Positions 1 through 7,195 of a DNA stretch of 11,615 nucleotides are shown here, piece after piece. Numbering within the stretch: the stretch's first letter is position 1; each line of letters starts with the position of its first letter. The position numbers and the translations under genes are program-made. The notes below the pieces were generated by a model. That model was given only the letters and a program-made list of their open reading frames with translations, was not told the DNA's origin and searched no databases. This stretch comes from Candidatus Odinarchaeota archaeon (GTDB lineage: Archaea > Asgardarchaeota > Baldrarchaeia > Baldrarchaeales > DXJG01), in NCBI GenBank assembly GCA_021158895.1, contig JAGGSW010000051.1, forward strand, positions 1 to 11,615, in the 5' to 3' direction.

Positions 1-216
1 GGCCCATCACCATAGTTCTACATCAATTTGTATAGCAACTATCAATATAAAACTATCCAAAAACACAAACAACTATTTCAACCTAGACAATCAAAGCATG
101 TAGAAAACCTTGTGGCGCTTAAAGGACTTTTATTAAGGAAGGTTTTATCTTTTTGCTAAAAGTATTATTAAGTTAAGATGGTGAGTAATAACGTAGTTTT
201 TTGAATAATAACTTTT

Positions 217-286
217 CTTTGCAAAGTGGATTAGGATTTGTATTTGTATGTTTTTAGCTCTTAGCTAACAAGGTTTAATGTATTAA
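217..286. promoter_or_regulatory. Cluster of small palindromes upstream of the csa3 promoter
   Basis: Three perfect short dyads are seen: CTTTGCAAAG (217-226), TTAGCTAA (261-268, preceded by a direct copy of TTAGCT at 254-259) and TTAAT-GT-ATTAA (275-286). All lie just upstream of the csa3 BRE/TATA. Dimeric winged-helix regulators such as Csa3 bind dyads, so these are candidate autoregulatory sites. In AT-rich DNA short palindromes are frequent, so each single one is weak evidence. Confidence 0.35.
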
Positions 287-301
287 GATTGTGAAATCTG
301 T

Positions 302-318
302 GAAAATACTTATATTTA
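302..318 (+). promoter_or_regulatory. BRE/TATA promoter of csa3
   Basis: A purine-rich BRE-like GAAAAT (302-307) is followed by TTATATTTA (310-318). The TATA centre lies about 25 bases before ATG 339, the canonical archaeal spacing to the transcription start. This predicts a leaderless or near-leaderless csa3 mRNA, in agreement with the absence of a Shine-Dalgarno sequence before that ATG. Confidence 0.5.
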
Positions 319-338
319 TTCTTTGTTTAATTTTCAGT

Positions 339-1013
339 ATGGAATATGAGCGAAAGCCTATTTTGTTGATTTGTTCAGTTGGATTTGATGAACGCTTCAT
401 TGTTAGGACTATTGTAGATTTTAGATTGGGTATTAAAAGTAGGGATGGCATTGTTTTGTTTCTTCCAAGGGATGCTGATCCTCGAAGTTACGGTGTTATA
501 AATCGTATTGAAGATTTTATTAGAAGCTACAAGTTGAATATAGAGTTGTTTTCATATGAGATTGATATTGATGATTTTTGGAAAGGGGCTGGTAGGGTAA
601 GAAAAATTTTGGAGGAGATTCTTGACCGTATAGGGCCTGAAATGGTTTATGTTATGTTAGGTGGAGGTATGAGGCTTTTAATACTGGAAATTTTAATAGG
701 GACTGTAGCTGCTGGAGTACGTGGTGAAATTATTGTTTATAAGGAAGATTTGACGGGTAAATCTTCGTTTCCAATAAATATTCTCCGCATGGAGAAACCA
801 TCCACGTCTCTTATACAGTTGTTGGAAAAAATTGTAGAGAAGCCTGGGATATCCTTTTCAGAGCTTTCAGATCTCTTGAAAATTTCTAAATCCACGCTTC
901 ATAAAAGGCTCAGAACTCTTCAACACATGGGTTTAGTTTCTATCGAGAAGATTGGTAAGAGTGTACGTATCAGTCCGCTTCCTTATGCACATTTTTGGTT
1001 AGATGGTAAATGA
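339..1013 (+). CDS. csa3: Csa3-family CRISPR transcriptional regulator (CARF + winged HTH)
   Basis: Predicted DNA-binding regulator of the type I-A locus, 224 aa from ATG 339. The N-terminal CARF (Rossmann-like) domain (about 7-140) opens with a hydrophobic strand followed by GFDERF (15-20), as in Csa3 proteins, and has the ligand-loop motif GGGMR (108-112). The C-terminal winged helix-turn-helix spans about 157-212, with ISFSELSDLLKISKSTLHKR as the helix-turn-helix core. Family knowledge: Csa3 proteins bind cyclic tetra-adenylate and control cas and adaptation genes. An in-frame GTG at 291 would add a 16-residue hydrophobic stretch resembling a signal peptide, which makes no sense for a cytoplasmic regulator; a TATA box at the right distance supports ATG 339. 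It stands alone before the interference operon, same strand. Whether it activates or represses cannot be read from the sequence. Confidence 0.9.
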   Translation: MEYERKPILLICSVGFDERFIVRTIVDFRLGIKSRDGIVLFLPRDADPRSYGVINRIEDFIRSYKLNIELFSYEIDIDDFWKGAGRVRKILEEILDRIGPEMVYVMLGGGMRLLILEILIGTVAAGVRGEIIVYKEDLTGKSSFPINILRMEKPSTSLIQLLEKIVEKPGISFSELSDLLKISKSTLHKRLRTLQHMGLVSIEKIGKSVRISPLPYAHFWLDGK

Positions 1014-1020
1014 TGAGAAT

Positions 1021-1045
1021 ATTGTTCACCATTATTGGAAACAAT
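1021..1045. promoter_or_regulatory. Dyad upstream of the interference operon promoter (candidate Csa3 site)
   Basis: Perfect 6-bp arms ATTGTT (1021-1026) and AACAAT (1040-1045) are separated by 13 bp, with a smaller inner dyad CCA/TGG (1029-1031/1036-1038). It ends about 25 bp upstream of the TATA box, an activator-like position for archaeal promoters. The link to Csa3 is inference from location only. Confidence 0.35.
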
Positions 1046-1058
1046 TCCTATTTCTAGT

Positions 1059-1104
1059 AAATAAAAAATCTTATAAAGCTCTTTATGTCAATATAATATA
1101 GAAG
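1059..1104 (+). promoter_or_regulatory. Promoter of the csa5-cas7-cas5-cas8a-cas3 operon
   Basis: An A-rich BRE-like stretch (1060-1069) precedes TTATAAAG (1071-1078), a good archaeal TATA box. Transcription would start near 1100, giving a leader of about 25 nt containing the purine-rich GAGGAAGGGG (1109-1118) before ATG 1125. A second AT-rich patch (1091-1099) looks less suitable. Confidence 0.5.
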
Positions 1105-1124
1105 CTGTGAGGAAGGGGTCAAAT

Positions 1125-1532
1125 ATGTCGAAGGACTTTCCCACACCCGTGAAAGAAATGGCATCATTCTTGTCTTTTTTCGCTGCTTCTAGAATGTACG
1201 CGCCAATCGATAAACTTTCACGGCCTTTTAGCATAGAAGACGTAATAAACACCGTCAATGATGTCTTACGACAAATTTCTGTAATATTTGAAAATCCTGA
1301 TGGTGAAGAGACGATAGAAGGCAGGCGCGCACGCTATATTATCGACGAAAGAAGTGGACTACGAAGAAAAATATACATCCCACGCATCCCATCAGAAGAG
1401 ACCGTTAAAAACTTTATACAACTCTGTAGTGAAGATCTGAATTATGCGCGTATTACGGCAGCTCTTGCGTTAGCGCATGCTCCGAAAAGAGTAAGAGAAC
1501 TAGAAAAGGAAGAGGTAGGTGAAGAAGCATGA
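1125..1532 (+). CDS. csa5: Csa5 / Cas11a, small subunit of type I-A Cascade
   Basis: Small, mostly helical protein of 135 aa, the usual size for Csa5. In the type I-A effector complex the small subunit packs along the Cas7 backbone and helps stabilise the R-loop. The sequence shows a helical N-terminus (KEMASFLSFFAASRMY), a central arginine-rich segment (GRRARYIIDERSGLRRKIYI) and a helical C-terminus ending in an acidic tail. The start at ATG 1125 is chosen because GAGGAAGGGG lies just upstream; an upstream in-frame GTG (1107) would put that ribosome site inside the gene. It is the first gene of the interference operon and overlaps cas7 by 4 bp (ATGA). The small-subunit families diverge strongly, so the call rests on size, gene order and overall resemblance. 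Confidence 0.85.
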   Translation: MSKDFPTPVKEMASFLSFFAASRMYAPIDKLSRPFSIEDVINTVNDVLRQISVIFENPDGEETIEGRRARYIIDERSGLRRKIYIPRIPSEETVKNFIQLCSEDLNYARITAALALAHAPKRVRELEKEEVGEEA

Positions 1533-2566
1533 CTTTTCTATCTCTTGCAGCTAGACTGCTCATAAATGTTGAGGCTCTGAATATGGTAGAATCTATAGGA
1601 AATGTTACTCGTCACAGGAGAGCTACAGTCATTATTACACATAATGGAGAGTATAGAAAAATTGAAGTGCCAGCAATTAGCGGTGAAACTTTAGCTCATG
1701 CCTATCAGGAAGCTTTAGTATTAGTAGCAAAACAAATCTTTTCAGGAAAACCGCCAATATGTTCTTGGTGTGAACGAGGCGAATTTTTCAAAAGTATGGA
1801 CGATGCTCACACGATGCCAGAAGTTAAGCAAGCTATTGGAAAACTTAAAGGAAAAGATCAGGTAAGAGCATTTGAGGAGGCTGTCATTAAAAATTGCTTA
1901 GTGGAAGATATTGGTGGCTTCCTAAGGGCGGAAAGACCACCAGTGAAGAGAACTTCTTTGTTTCAGATAGGGTATATGGTTCCAACTTTTGATGCAATTA
2001 ACGCAACCTCTCTGGAATCTCAGTTTCATGTTCGACATGCGCCTGGCGAAGCGGTTCGTGCTGAAAGGCAGGAAAGGGCAGCACAAATGATTTATTATAT
2101 TGAAACTGGTAGTGCGCTCTATGGTGTTACCTTTAACTTAGATATTGGAGGTATTGGACGAACAAGTATGATAGAGATCAAAGACGTCCTCAACAGTGAG
2201 GAAAGAGGGTTAAGGATAAAGACAGCTCTCGGTGCTCTTACTGTTCTCTTTAGTAGCGGTTTATTTGGCGCTAAGCGTACACGTTTTCTTCCTATTCTGG
2301 ATGTGCGTAGTGTAGTTACAGCGGTTTCAAGTCCAGTTCCGTTTACGGTTATACCTCCAGTTACTAAGGATTTCATTGTTCAGACTGCTGAAAAGAGTAC
2401 GAGATTTAATGAAATAATGAGTAAATTGAATGTTTCAGAGGATGTTCATGTGTACGTGTATAGTAAGGAGATAGAGGAATTACCTGAAAACGTTATTGAA
2501 GCGAAAAGCGTGGAAGATCTGCTGGAAAAAGTTGTTGATACAGTTCTGTCAGAAGGAGGAAGATAG
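1529..2566 (+). CDS. cas7: Cas7 (Csa2/DevR family), backbone subunit of type I-A Cascade
   Basis: RAMP-fold protein of 345 aa that polymerises along the crRNA to form the Cascade backbone. It has the typical opening strand and helix-associated segment (LAARLLINVEALNMVES, about 6-22), the insertion with ISGETLAHAYQEAL (50-63), and the DevR-like stretch GYMVPTFDAINATSLESQFHVRHAP (about 148-172), which likely contributes the thumb that contacts RNA, followed by SALYGVTFNLD (195-205). A CxxC pair at C78/C81 with C123 nearby could stabilise the insertion or bind metal; this is unproven. Length matches Csa2. It starts with ATG inside the stop of csa5 and ends one base before the TTG start of cas5, so translation is probably coupled along the operon. 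Confidence 0.94.
   Translation: MTFLSLAARLLINVEALNMVESIGNVTRHRRATVIITHNGEYRKIEVPAISGETLAHAYQEALVLVAKQIFSGKPPICSWCERGEFFKSMDDAHTMPEVKQAIGKLKGKDQVRAFEEAVIKNCLVEDIGGFLRAERPPVKRTSLFQIGYMVPTFDAINATSLESQFHVRHAPGEAVRAERQERAAQMIYYIETGSALYGVTFNLDIGGIGRTSMIEIKDVLNSEERGLRIKTALGALTVLFSSGLFGAKRTRFLPILDVRSVVTAVSSPVPFTVIPPVTKDFIVQTAEKSTRFNEIMSKLNVSEDVHVYVYSKEIEELPENVIEAKSVEDLLEKVVDTVLSEGGR
2555..2559 (+). promoter_or_regulatory. Shine-Dalgarno site deciding the TTG start of cas5
   Basis: GGAGG lies at the end of cas7, 8 bases before TTG 2568. It is the strongest ribosome site nearby and selects this non-ATG codon over a longer reading frame that would overlap cas7 by about 70 bp. Confidence 0.6.
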
Positions 2567-2567
2567 T

Positions 2568-3377
2568 TTGTCAAATCCTCAATTTTTTCTTCTTCATATT
2601 CAATCATTTATGCATTGGGGTTATGTTTGTAGGGTTGTTCCTTTTAGTAAAAGTAGAATGGTTTTGAAGGCTCCTCCTCCAACTACATTGATTGGTGCAC
2701 TATCATATCCAATGGCACGGTTCCTAGGTTGGCCTGAAATCATTGAAGCAAAGACTCTAACTAGTAGTGCGGATAAGTTAAGGAGTTTTGTGGGTTCTGC
2801 TCATGCAAGGCTTAATTTTGCTTTTATGCGGTGCTTTGATTTGAATAGAGTTTACTGGTATCATGCAGCGAGAAAGGAAGCAAAAACGGATGCAATAGCT
2901 CTTGGAAAGACTTATGTGTCTCCTCTCAAGGATCGATTCATACCTGAGTTAAGTATTATTTATGTTATTAATGGTGAGATAGCTGAAGAGAAACTAGGGG
3001 AAGATTGGAAAAAGGTACTTCTTTTGTCGAGTTGGGGAATAACTAGAGTTGGGCAGAAAGAGAGTAGTATCGCAGTTTTTGATGTTTCAATCAGTGAAGC
3101 AAGAATAGTGTTCGGAAGAGAGGTTAAAACAAACTACTATTTTCCTGCAAAGGCTTCAGCCAATATTATAGAAGGTTCTTTCATGTTTGAAGATTTTGTT
3201 GATTTATCTTTTCCAATAAGTGATTATTCGACTGTCCCCCGGGAACCGTTTATAATTCCTTATTCAACAGTTGAATTCAAACCGTCTTCAGTAAGGTTAA
3301 AACTTTCAGATGATGGAGTAGCTGTTAGTTGTGATAATTTAACGGTTGTAACTCTTAAAAGGTGGCTTAAAATATGA
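2568..3377 (+). CDS. cas5: Cas5 (type I-A), crRNA 5'-handle-binding Cascade subunit
   Basis: RAMP-family protein of about 269 aa. In type I complexes Cas5 caps the 5' handle of the crRNA next to the large subunit. The N-terminal ferredoxin-like fold is seen as a first strand (FFLLHIQSFMHWGYVCRV) followed by the Cas5 signature region with PPPTTLIGALSYPMARFLG (about 37-55), where the TxxGAL segment is typical. Later segments such as NYYFPAKASANIIEGSF and EPFIIPYSTVEF fit the C-terminal part of archaeal Cas5. The start is TTG 2568, preceded by GGAGG; ATG 2610 would remove the first strand of the fold. The stop overlaps the start of cas8a by 4 bp. No catalytic histidine pattern is obvious, as expected outside type I-C, so it should not replace Cas6. 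Confidence 0.88.
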   Translation: MSNPQFFLLHIQSFMHWGYVCRVVPFSKSRMVLKAPPPTTLIGALSYPMARFLGWPEIIEAKTLTSSADKLRSFVGSAHARLNFAFMRCFDLNRVYWYHAARKEAKTDAIALGKTYVSPLKDRFIPELSIIYVINGEIAEEKLGEDWKKVLLLSSWGITRVGQKESSIAVFDVSISEARIVFGREVKTNYYFPAKASANIIEGSFMFEDFVDLSFPISDYSTVPREPFIIPYSTVEFKPSSVRLKLSDDGVAVSCDNLTVVTLKRWLKI

Positions 3378-4582
3378 CTGTTGAATTTAAAATGGGTTTT
3401 CCGCCGGTCGGCATGAACGCAAGGTTACTAACTGTTAATTTTGTTGCAAAGCTTCTTGAGAGCCCTTACATAGAAATTGCAAGATTTGATCCGGATGGCA
3501 TTTTAATTAAAGCAGAAACTCAAAACGAACTTGTATCTGCCTTTAATCACGCCATAAAGACAATAGGTGAAGAATTCAACAAAAAACTTGAAAATGGAGA
3601 AATTCAAGACTTTTTCATGCATATAAACGATAGAGGTACTTTTCAAAAGCTTACAGGACAAACTGTAGCAAAAGGTGCTAGGTTTTGTGAAACGCTTGCC
3701 AAGGTACTTCAACGAGTAAATTTAACTTGGAATGAGCTACAGAAGCTAGGACATATGTATATTATAGAAAAGCCGCAAGAAATAATACTTGGAGGCCAAG
3801 AGCTTGCGCTTCCCATGGAAATACTTCATGAACGTTATGAAGCTAAATACGAATTTTTAAAGGGGCGTGGTGGAAGAAAAATAAAGTTTAGAGGGTCGTA
3901 TGCCTGGTTATATGTGTTACTTTCAGGTTTTGCTCTAGGTTACGGAGGTTTCTATGGTAATGAGATACTTCAGGTTTATTTAAGTGAAAATCTACTAACA
4001 GAAGAAAATCTCAGTATATTGAAGATATTGGTGGCTCAAGGAAGTGTTATGGATATCATTACGACGCTACGCACTCCGCCAAGACCAAAAATTCCCTATC
4101 TCTTATATGTTACATGTAAGGTTCTTCGAATGCTAAGAGAAAAAGGGTTAATAAACGAATTTCTTAAAGGAAAAGCTGTTTTAGAAATGGATAGAATTAT
4201 GGTTGGGAGAGCTGTATCCTTAGTAGAAAAGATGGTTCTTGATCTTACCTCGCTTCTTGAAAAACTAAATAGAATCGAGGAGAAGGTAGGATATAGAGGT
4301 AGATCATTGCTTTCTTGGATTTCTAATAAGGCTCGCAAAACAATTGATTTGTTAAGGTGGGGAGGCCCTGGGTATAATGCTTATGCAAAGCTTATGATGG
4401 AACTCTACAGTGTCCTACAAGGCTCAGGTGATCCTTTAAACCTATGTTATTATGCTTTAAGGGAGGTTGCTGAGTTTGAAGCGGCAGAACTTGAAAAAAG
4501 ATCATCTTTTCAAGCGAATGTTTATCTCCGCAGAGAGGCAGATACTATCAGAAACTTGCTTGAGGCGCTTATATTTGTTTAG
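3374..4582 (+). CDS. cas8a2: Cas8a2 (Csa4 family), large subunit of type I-A Cascade
   Basis: A 402-aa protein between cas5 and cas3', where type I-A loci keep their large subunit, which recognises the PAM and helps recruit the Cas3 subunits. The N-terminal half begins MTVEFKMGFPPVGMNARLL and is followed by alternating strands and helices; the C-terminal half (about 200-402) is predicted strongly helical, resembling the helical bundle of large subunits. There are a few scattered cysteines but no zinc-finger pairs, which argues for Csa4/Cas8a2 rather than the zinc-ribbon Cas8a1 group. The start is ATG 3374, with AGGTGG (3360-3365) 8 bases upstream; it overlaps the cas5 stop by 4 bp. Large subunits are too divergent for residue-level confidence, so the assignment leans on context, length and general resemblance to Csa4. 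Confidence 0.8.
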   Translation: MTVEFKMGFPPVGMNARLLTVNFVAKLLESPYIEIARFDPDGILIKAETQNELVSAFNHAIKTIGEEFNKKLENGEIQDFFMHINDRGTFQKLTGQTVAKGARFCETLAKVLQRVNLTWNELQKLGHMYIIEKPQEIILGGQELALPMEILHERYEAKYEFLKGRGGRKIKFRGSYAWLYVLLSGFALGYGGFYGNEILQVYLSENLLTEENLSILKILVAQGSVMDIITTLRTPPRPKIPYLLYVTCKVLRMLREKGLINEFLKGKAVLEMDRIMVGRAVSLVEKMVLDLTSLLEKLNRIEEKVGYRGRSLLSWISNKARKTIDLLRWGGPGYNAYAKLMMELYSVLQGSGDPLNLCYYALREVAEFEAAELEKRSSFQANVYLRREADTIRNLLEALIFV

Positions 4583-4599
4583 TGAGAGGTAATATCGAT

Positions 4600-6348
4600 A
4601 TGGATATGGAAAAATCGCACATAAAGAATGTTTATGAACAGTATCTCTATGTTCTCAAGGCTTTAGTGGGTTCAGATGCTAAACCCCGTGAGGGTATTTT
4701 TAACGCTGTAAAAGAAATTTTAGACGGTAAAACGGTCATTTTATCCGCTCCACCAGGGTATGGTAAGACTACAATTACTTATACGCTTGGATATCTTACG
4801 GCAAAAGATTTGGGGCCTTTTGCACCACATGTAATTCATGTTCTTCCTCTAAGAAGCATTATTGATGACTGTTATCTTAGACTTTTTAATTATGGCAAAG
4901 AACCGAAAATTCCAAGTCTTTCACATAATAATGTAGCTAGGCAAATGTTAAGTGCGCATGAAAGTCCATGGTTACAGAAATCTCTTATCTTTACAACTAT
5001 AGATACTTTTACATACTGTTCTCTTCGTTTGCCTCCTGCAGAAAGCTGTAAAATATTAAGAAAAAGAACTTTGGGACATGGACTTTATACAAAATCTGCA
5101 ATACTCTCTTCTTTTATAGTTTTTGATGAGATTCAATTGTTTCTCGAGGAAAATTTACGTCTAGCATCTGTTTTTGCATCCTTATTAAAGTGGTTGACTA
5201 CAATGCGTCTGCCACTATTAGTGATGAGTGCAACCCTTCCGAAACGTGTTGAGCTCTTTATAAAGGCTCAGTGTCATATGCCGCCCATAACATTAAGATA
5301 CGGAAAAGATTTTAAGGATCAAAACTTTGACGAGGAGCGTTTGTCGAAAAATCTAAATACATCTGTAATCTCAGGGGAGCTAAATGAAATAGTGGAAAAC
5401 GGAATGGCATTAGCAGACTCTTATAGTAAAGTTCTCATAGTAGCAAATACCGTGGAACGCTGCAAGAATATTGCTTACATGCTTAAAAAACATGGTTATG
5501 AACCATTAGTTCTTCACGGAAAAATTGCTAGGAAAGATCGTGATGAAAGATTAAAAAAGCTCACCAGTAGCACTTGGATCGCTGTAACTACTCAAGTTAT
5601 TGAAGCAGGTGTAGATGTATCAGCTGATGTCCTTTTAAGTGATGCTGCTCCTCCATGTTCACTTATTCAAAGAGGGGGGCGTGTTTTAAGACATTCAAGA
5701 AAAAGTCAACAAGAAGGTAAGATAATTATTATAAAAGATAAAAAAGCTATTAACGGTAGTAAAGCTTATGGAGTATACAATAAAAAGTTAGTTAAGGCTT
5801 CATTACAATTTCTCGAAAAGTATGGTGATATTTTAACTTGGCACCTTCCATATGTAGATGATAGAAAGTTAATTGGATATGAAAACTTTATTGAAAAAGT
5901 ATATGAAATGTCGAGGTTTGACATTTCGTTTAGCGAAAACGTTAGAGATAATGTGTTAAAATTTTTGTTAAGTCTTTCTCCAAGTCCAAATGAGGTGCAA
6001 AAACTTATAGAAAATATGGGGGGTACCATTACTAGAGACTCGCCTCTCATTCTCGGACTGATAAATAAAGAAGGTTTAGTTCCCGGTCAAAGTGTGGATT
6101 TTTCGGATCTACAAGACTTGTTTGAAAAATGGGCTGTAACGTTGACCCTTTTCGATTTCGAGAAGCTTCTAGAACAAAATATACTGGTACTTGTTCCGTT
6201 AAACGATTCCAATGATAGATTTAAAGTTAGGAACTATATTGATGTTGCTCGAAAAGGGGAAATCGTTGGTCAGATATTGAGAGGGAATATTTCTGCGGTT
6301 ATCATACCCGAAGAACTTTATAACGATGAGTATGGGTTGATACTATGA
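4600..6348 (+). CDS. cas3': Cas3' superfamily 2 helicase subunit (type I-A)
   Basis: ATP-dependent DNA helicase of 582 aa that unwinds the target bound by Cascade. All core SF2 motifs are visible: Walker A APPGYGKTT (about 50-58), a DEIQ form of the DExH box (176-179), SAT (210-212), motif IV region VLIVANTVERC (278-288), motif V TTQVIEAGVDV (330-340) and motif VI QRGGRVLRH with the arginine finger (357-365). The C-terminal domain (about 380-582) follows without an HD domain; the nuclease is the next gene, the split arrangement usual in type I-A. The start is ATG 4600: AGAGGT (4585-4590) lies 9 bases before it, while the in-frame GTG at 4582 overlaps that site. It overlaps cas3'' by 4 bp, suggesting equal production of both subunits. 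Confidence 0.95.
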   Translation: MDMEKSHIKNVYEQYLYVLKALVGSDAKPREGIFNAVKEILDGKTVILSAPPGYGKTTITYTLGYLTAKDLGPFAPHVIHVLPLRSIIDDCYLRLFNYGKEPKIPSLSHNNVARQMLSAHESPWLQKSLIFTTIDTFTYCSLRLPPAESCKILRKRTLGHGLYTKSAILSSFIVFDEIQLFLEENLRLASVFASLLKWLTTMRLPLLVMSATLPKRVELFIKAQCHMPPITLRYGKDFKDQNFDEERLSKNLNTSVISGELNEIVENGMALADSYSKVLIVANTVERCKNIAYMLKKHGYEPLVLHGKIARKDRDERLKKLTSSTWIAVTTQVIEAGVDVSADVLLSDAAPPCSLIQRGGRVLRHSRKSQQEGKIIIIKDKKAINGSKAYGVYNKKLVKASLQFLEKYGDILTWHLPYVDDRKLIGYENFIEKVYEMSRFDISFSENVRDNVLKFLLSLSPSPNEVQKLIENMGGTITRDSPLILGLINKEGLVPGQSVDFSDLQDLFEKWAVTLTLFDFEKLLEQNILVLVPLNDSNDRFKVRNYIDVARKGEIVGQILRGNISAVIIPEELYNDEYGLIL

Positions 6349-7094
6349 CTATCTATGCGTTTAAAAAGCCTCCTGAAAGGGTTGAAACTCTTGAAGAACA
6401 CATTAAAAACGGAATACATTTTATAAGAAACTTTTACATTGCAAAAAAATATCATCTCTTTGTGCGGCACAGACTGGAAAAGTTTGGTTATAATTATTCT
6501 GATGATGAAGTTGTTAATTCTATTTTAACTGCATACGCTTATCACGATATAGGAAAAGCTTGTAAAAAACTTCAGGAAAAAATACGCATAGGGGGTGGAG
6601 CTCCGGGACATGAAATCCTATCGGCCGTGATACTTTATAAACATCTTCGAGAGGTGGGGAAAATCACACCAATCACCAGAGGAATAGTTTTAGCAATAAG
6701 TTTACATATGGGGGCTTTAAGGAGGCTTAACGAATCACTTAACGAAGCAGTGAAGCATCTTTCCCCTTTACCAAAGGAGGCAATAATCGAGTTCAATCGG
6801 ATTCTAGATGATTGCTGGCCAAAAGATCTTTTTGTGCCAAAACTTGCAGAAAGGGATATGAATTTAACACTCAAAGATCTGCATTTATTGATTGAGGAAG
6901 TGGAGGATTATGTGTTTTTAAGGTTGGTGGGGGATGTAGTTGGAAAAGCTGCTGTTATAATGGCTGCGTATTTGTTTCTTCATCCGGTTATTACAGCTGA
7001 TGAATATGCTGTTTGTAAATCTCAGGGTAAGGAACCTAGGAGTTGGATTTTAGAGTTTTTAAGGTCGAAGTGTGCGGCGTTTACGGTTTTATGA
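6345..7094 (+). CDS. cas3'': Cas3'' HD nuclease subunit (type I-A)
   Basis: Metal-dependent HD-superfamily nuclease of 249 aa that cuts target single-stranded DNA fed by the Cas3' helicase. Metal ligands are all in place: H19 (LEEHIKNG), the H67-D68 pair in AYHDIGKA, H89 in PGHEILSA and H121 in ISLHMGAL. A further acidic residue near VGDVVGKAAV (about 194-203) probably completes the site, as in other HD domains. Length is that of stand-alone Cas3''. It is the last gene of the interference module; its stop is followed by a 96-bp gap with separate signals before csa1. Confidence 0.93.
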   Translation: MTIYAFKKPPERVETLEEHIKNGIHFIRNFYIAKKYHLFVRHRLEKFGYNYSDDEVVNSILTAYAYHDIGKACKKLQEKIRIGGGAPGHEILSAVILYKHLREVGKITPITRGIVLAISLHMGALRRLNESLNEAVKHLSPLPKEAIIEFNRILDDCWPKDLFVPKLAERDMNLTLKDLHLLIEEVEDYVFLRLVGDVVGKAAVIMAAYLFLHPVITADEYAVCKSQGKEPRSWILEFLRSKCAAFTVL

Positions 7095-7117
7095 TGGTTT
7101 TGGTGGTTGGCAAATGA

Positions 7118-7156
7118 TTTATATTGGTGGATATTGTAGTTATATCTACTATAACT
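7118..7156 (+). promoter_or_regulatory. csa1 (adaptation module) promoter with a dyad over the expected start site
   Basis: TTTATATT (7118-7125) is a TATA-like box predicting initiation near 7147. Exactly there lies the inverted repeat AGTTATA-TCTAC-TATAACT (7138-7156), overlapped by a second dyad GTAG-TTATAT-CTAC (7136-7149). A dyad across the start site is a typical position for a repressor. An alternative TATA (TTATAT, 7140-7145) within the dyad would also be covered by a bound regulator. Csa3 is the obvious candidate because relatives control csa1 promoters, but the binding is not shown here. Confidence 0.45.
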
Positions 7157-7165
7157 TTGTTTTGT

Positions 7166-7195
7166 TACGTTGCTGCGTGGTGTAGCAGCGATGTA
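7166..7195 (+). promoter_or_regulatory. Predicted mRNA hairpin burying the csa1 start codon
   Basis: UACGUUGCUGC (7166-7176) can pair with GCAGCGAUGUA (7185-7195) over 11 positions, nine Watson-Crick and two G-U, around the 8-nt loop GUGGUGUA. The start codon AUG (7191-7193) is inside the 3' arm, and the only Shine-Dalgarno-like GGUG (7179-7182) is in the loop. The wobble pairs fit an RNA rather than a DNA element. It would allow translational control of the adaptation genes; this is predicted by eye only. Confidence 0.45.

Larger units (their letters stand above)
1..338. other. Left non-coding region upstream of csa3
   Basis: No convincing gene is seen on either strand; every frame is interrupted by stops within short distances. 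The first ~110 bases are A/C-rich on the + strand, and the rest is T/G-rich. A minus-strand ATG at 13-11 with a TATA-like TTTTATATTG upstream (about 53-44) could be the promoter and first codons of a divergent gene running off the left edge, but only a few codons are visible, so this is speculation. The right part holds palindromes and the csa3 promoter, listed separately. No CRISPR repeat was recognised here. It could also be the end of a CRISPR leader, which the sequence does not decide. Confidence 0.6.

Noticed and set aside
1..110. Fragment of an upstream gene or a CRISPR leader at the left edge
   Set aside because: All frames close quickly, no repeat is visible, and the few possible minus-strand codons at the edge are too short to support a gene.
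291..338. Hydrophobic N-terminal extension of csa3 looking like a signal peptide
   Set aside because: Csa3 is a cytoplasmic DNA-binding regulator; a TATA box lies within this stretch at the right distance from ATG 339, so the extension is probably promoter DNA.
2496..2567. Upstream extension of cas5 overlapping cas7 by about 70 bp
   Set aside because: The strong GGAGG before TTG 2568 and the Cas5-like N-terminus right after it favour the shorter gene; the extension is read from cas7 codons in another frame.
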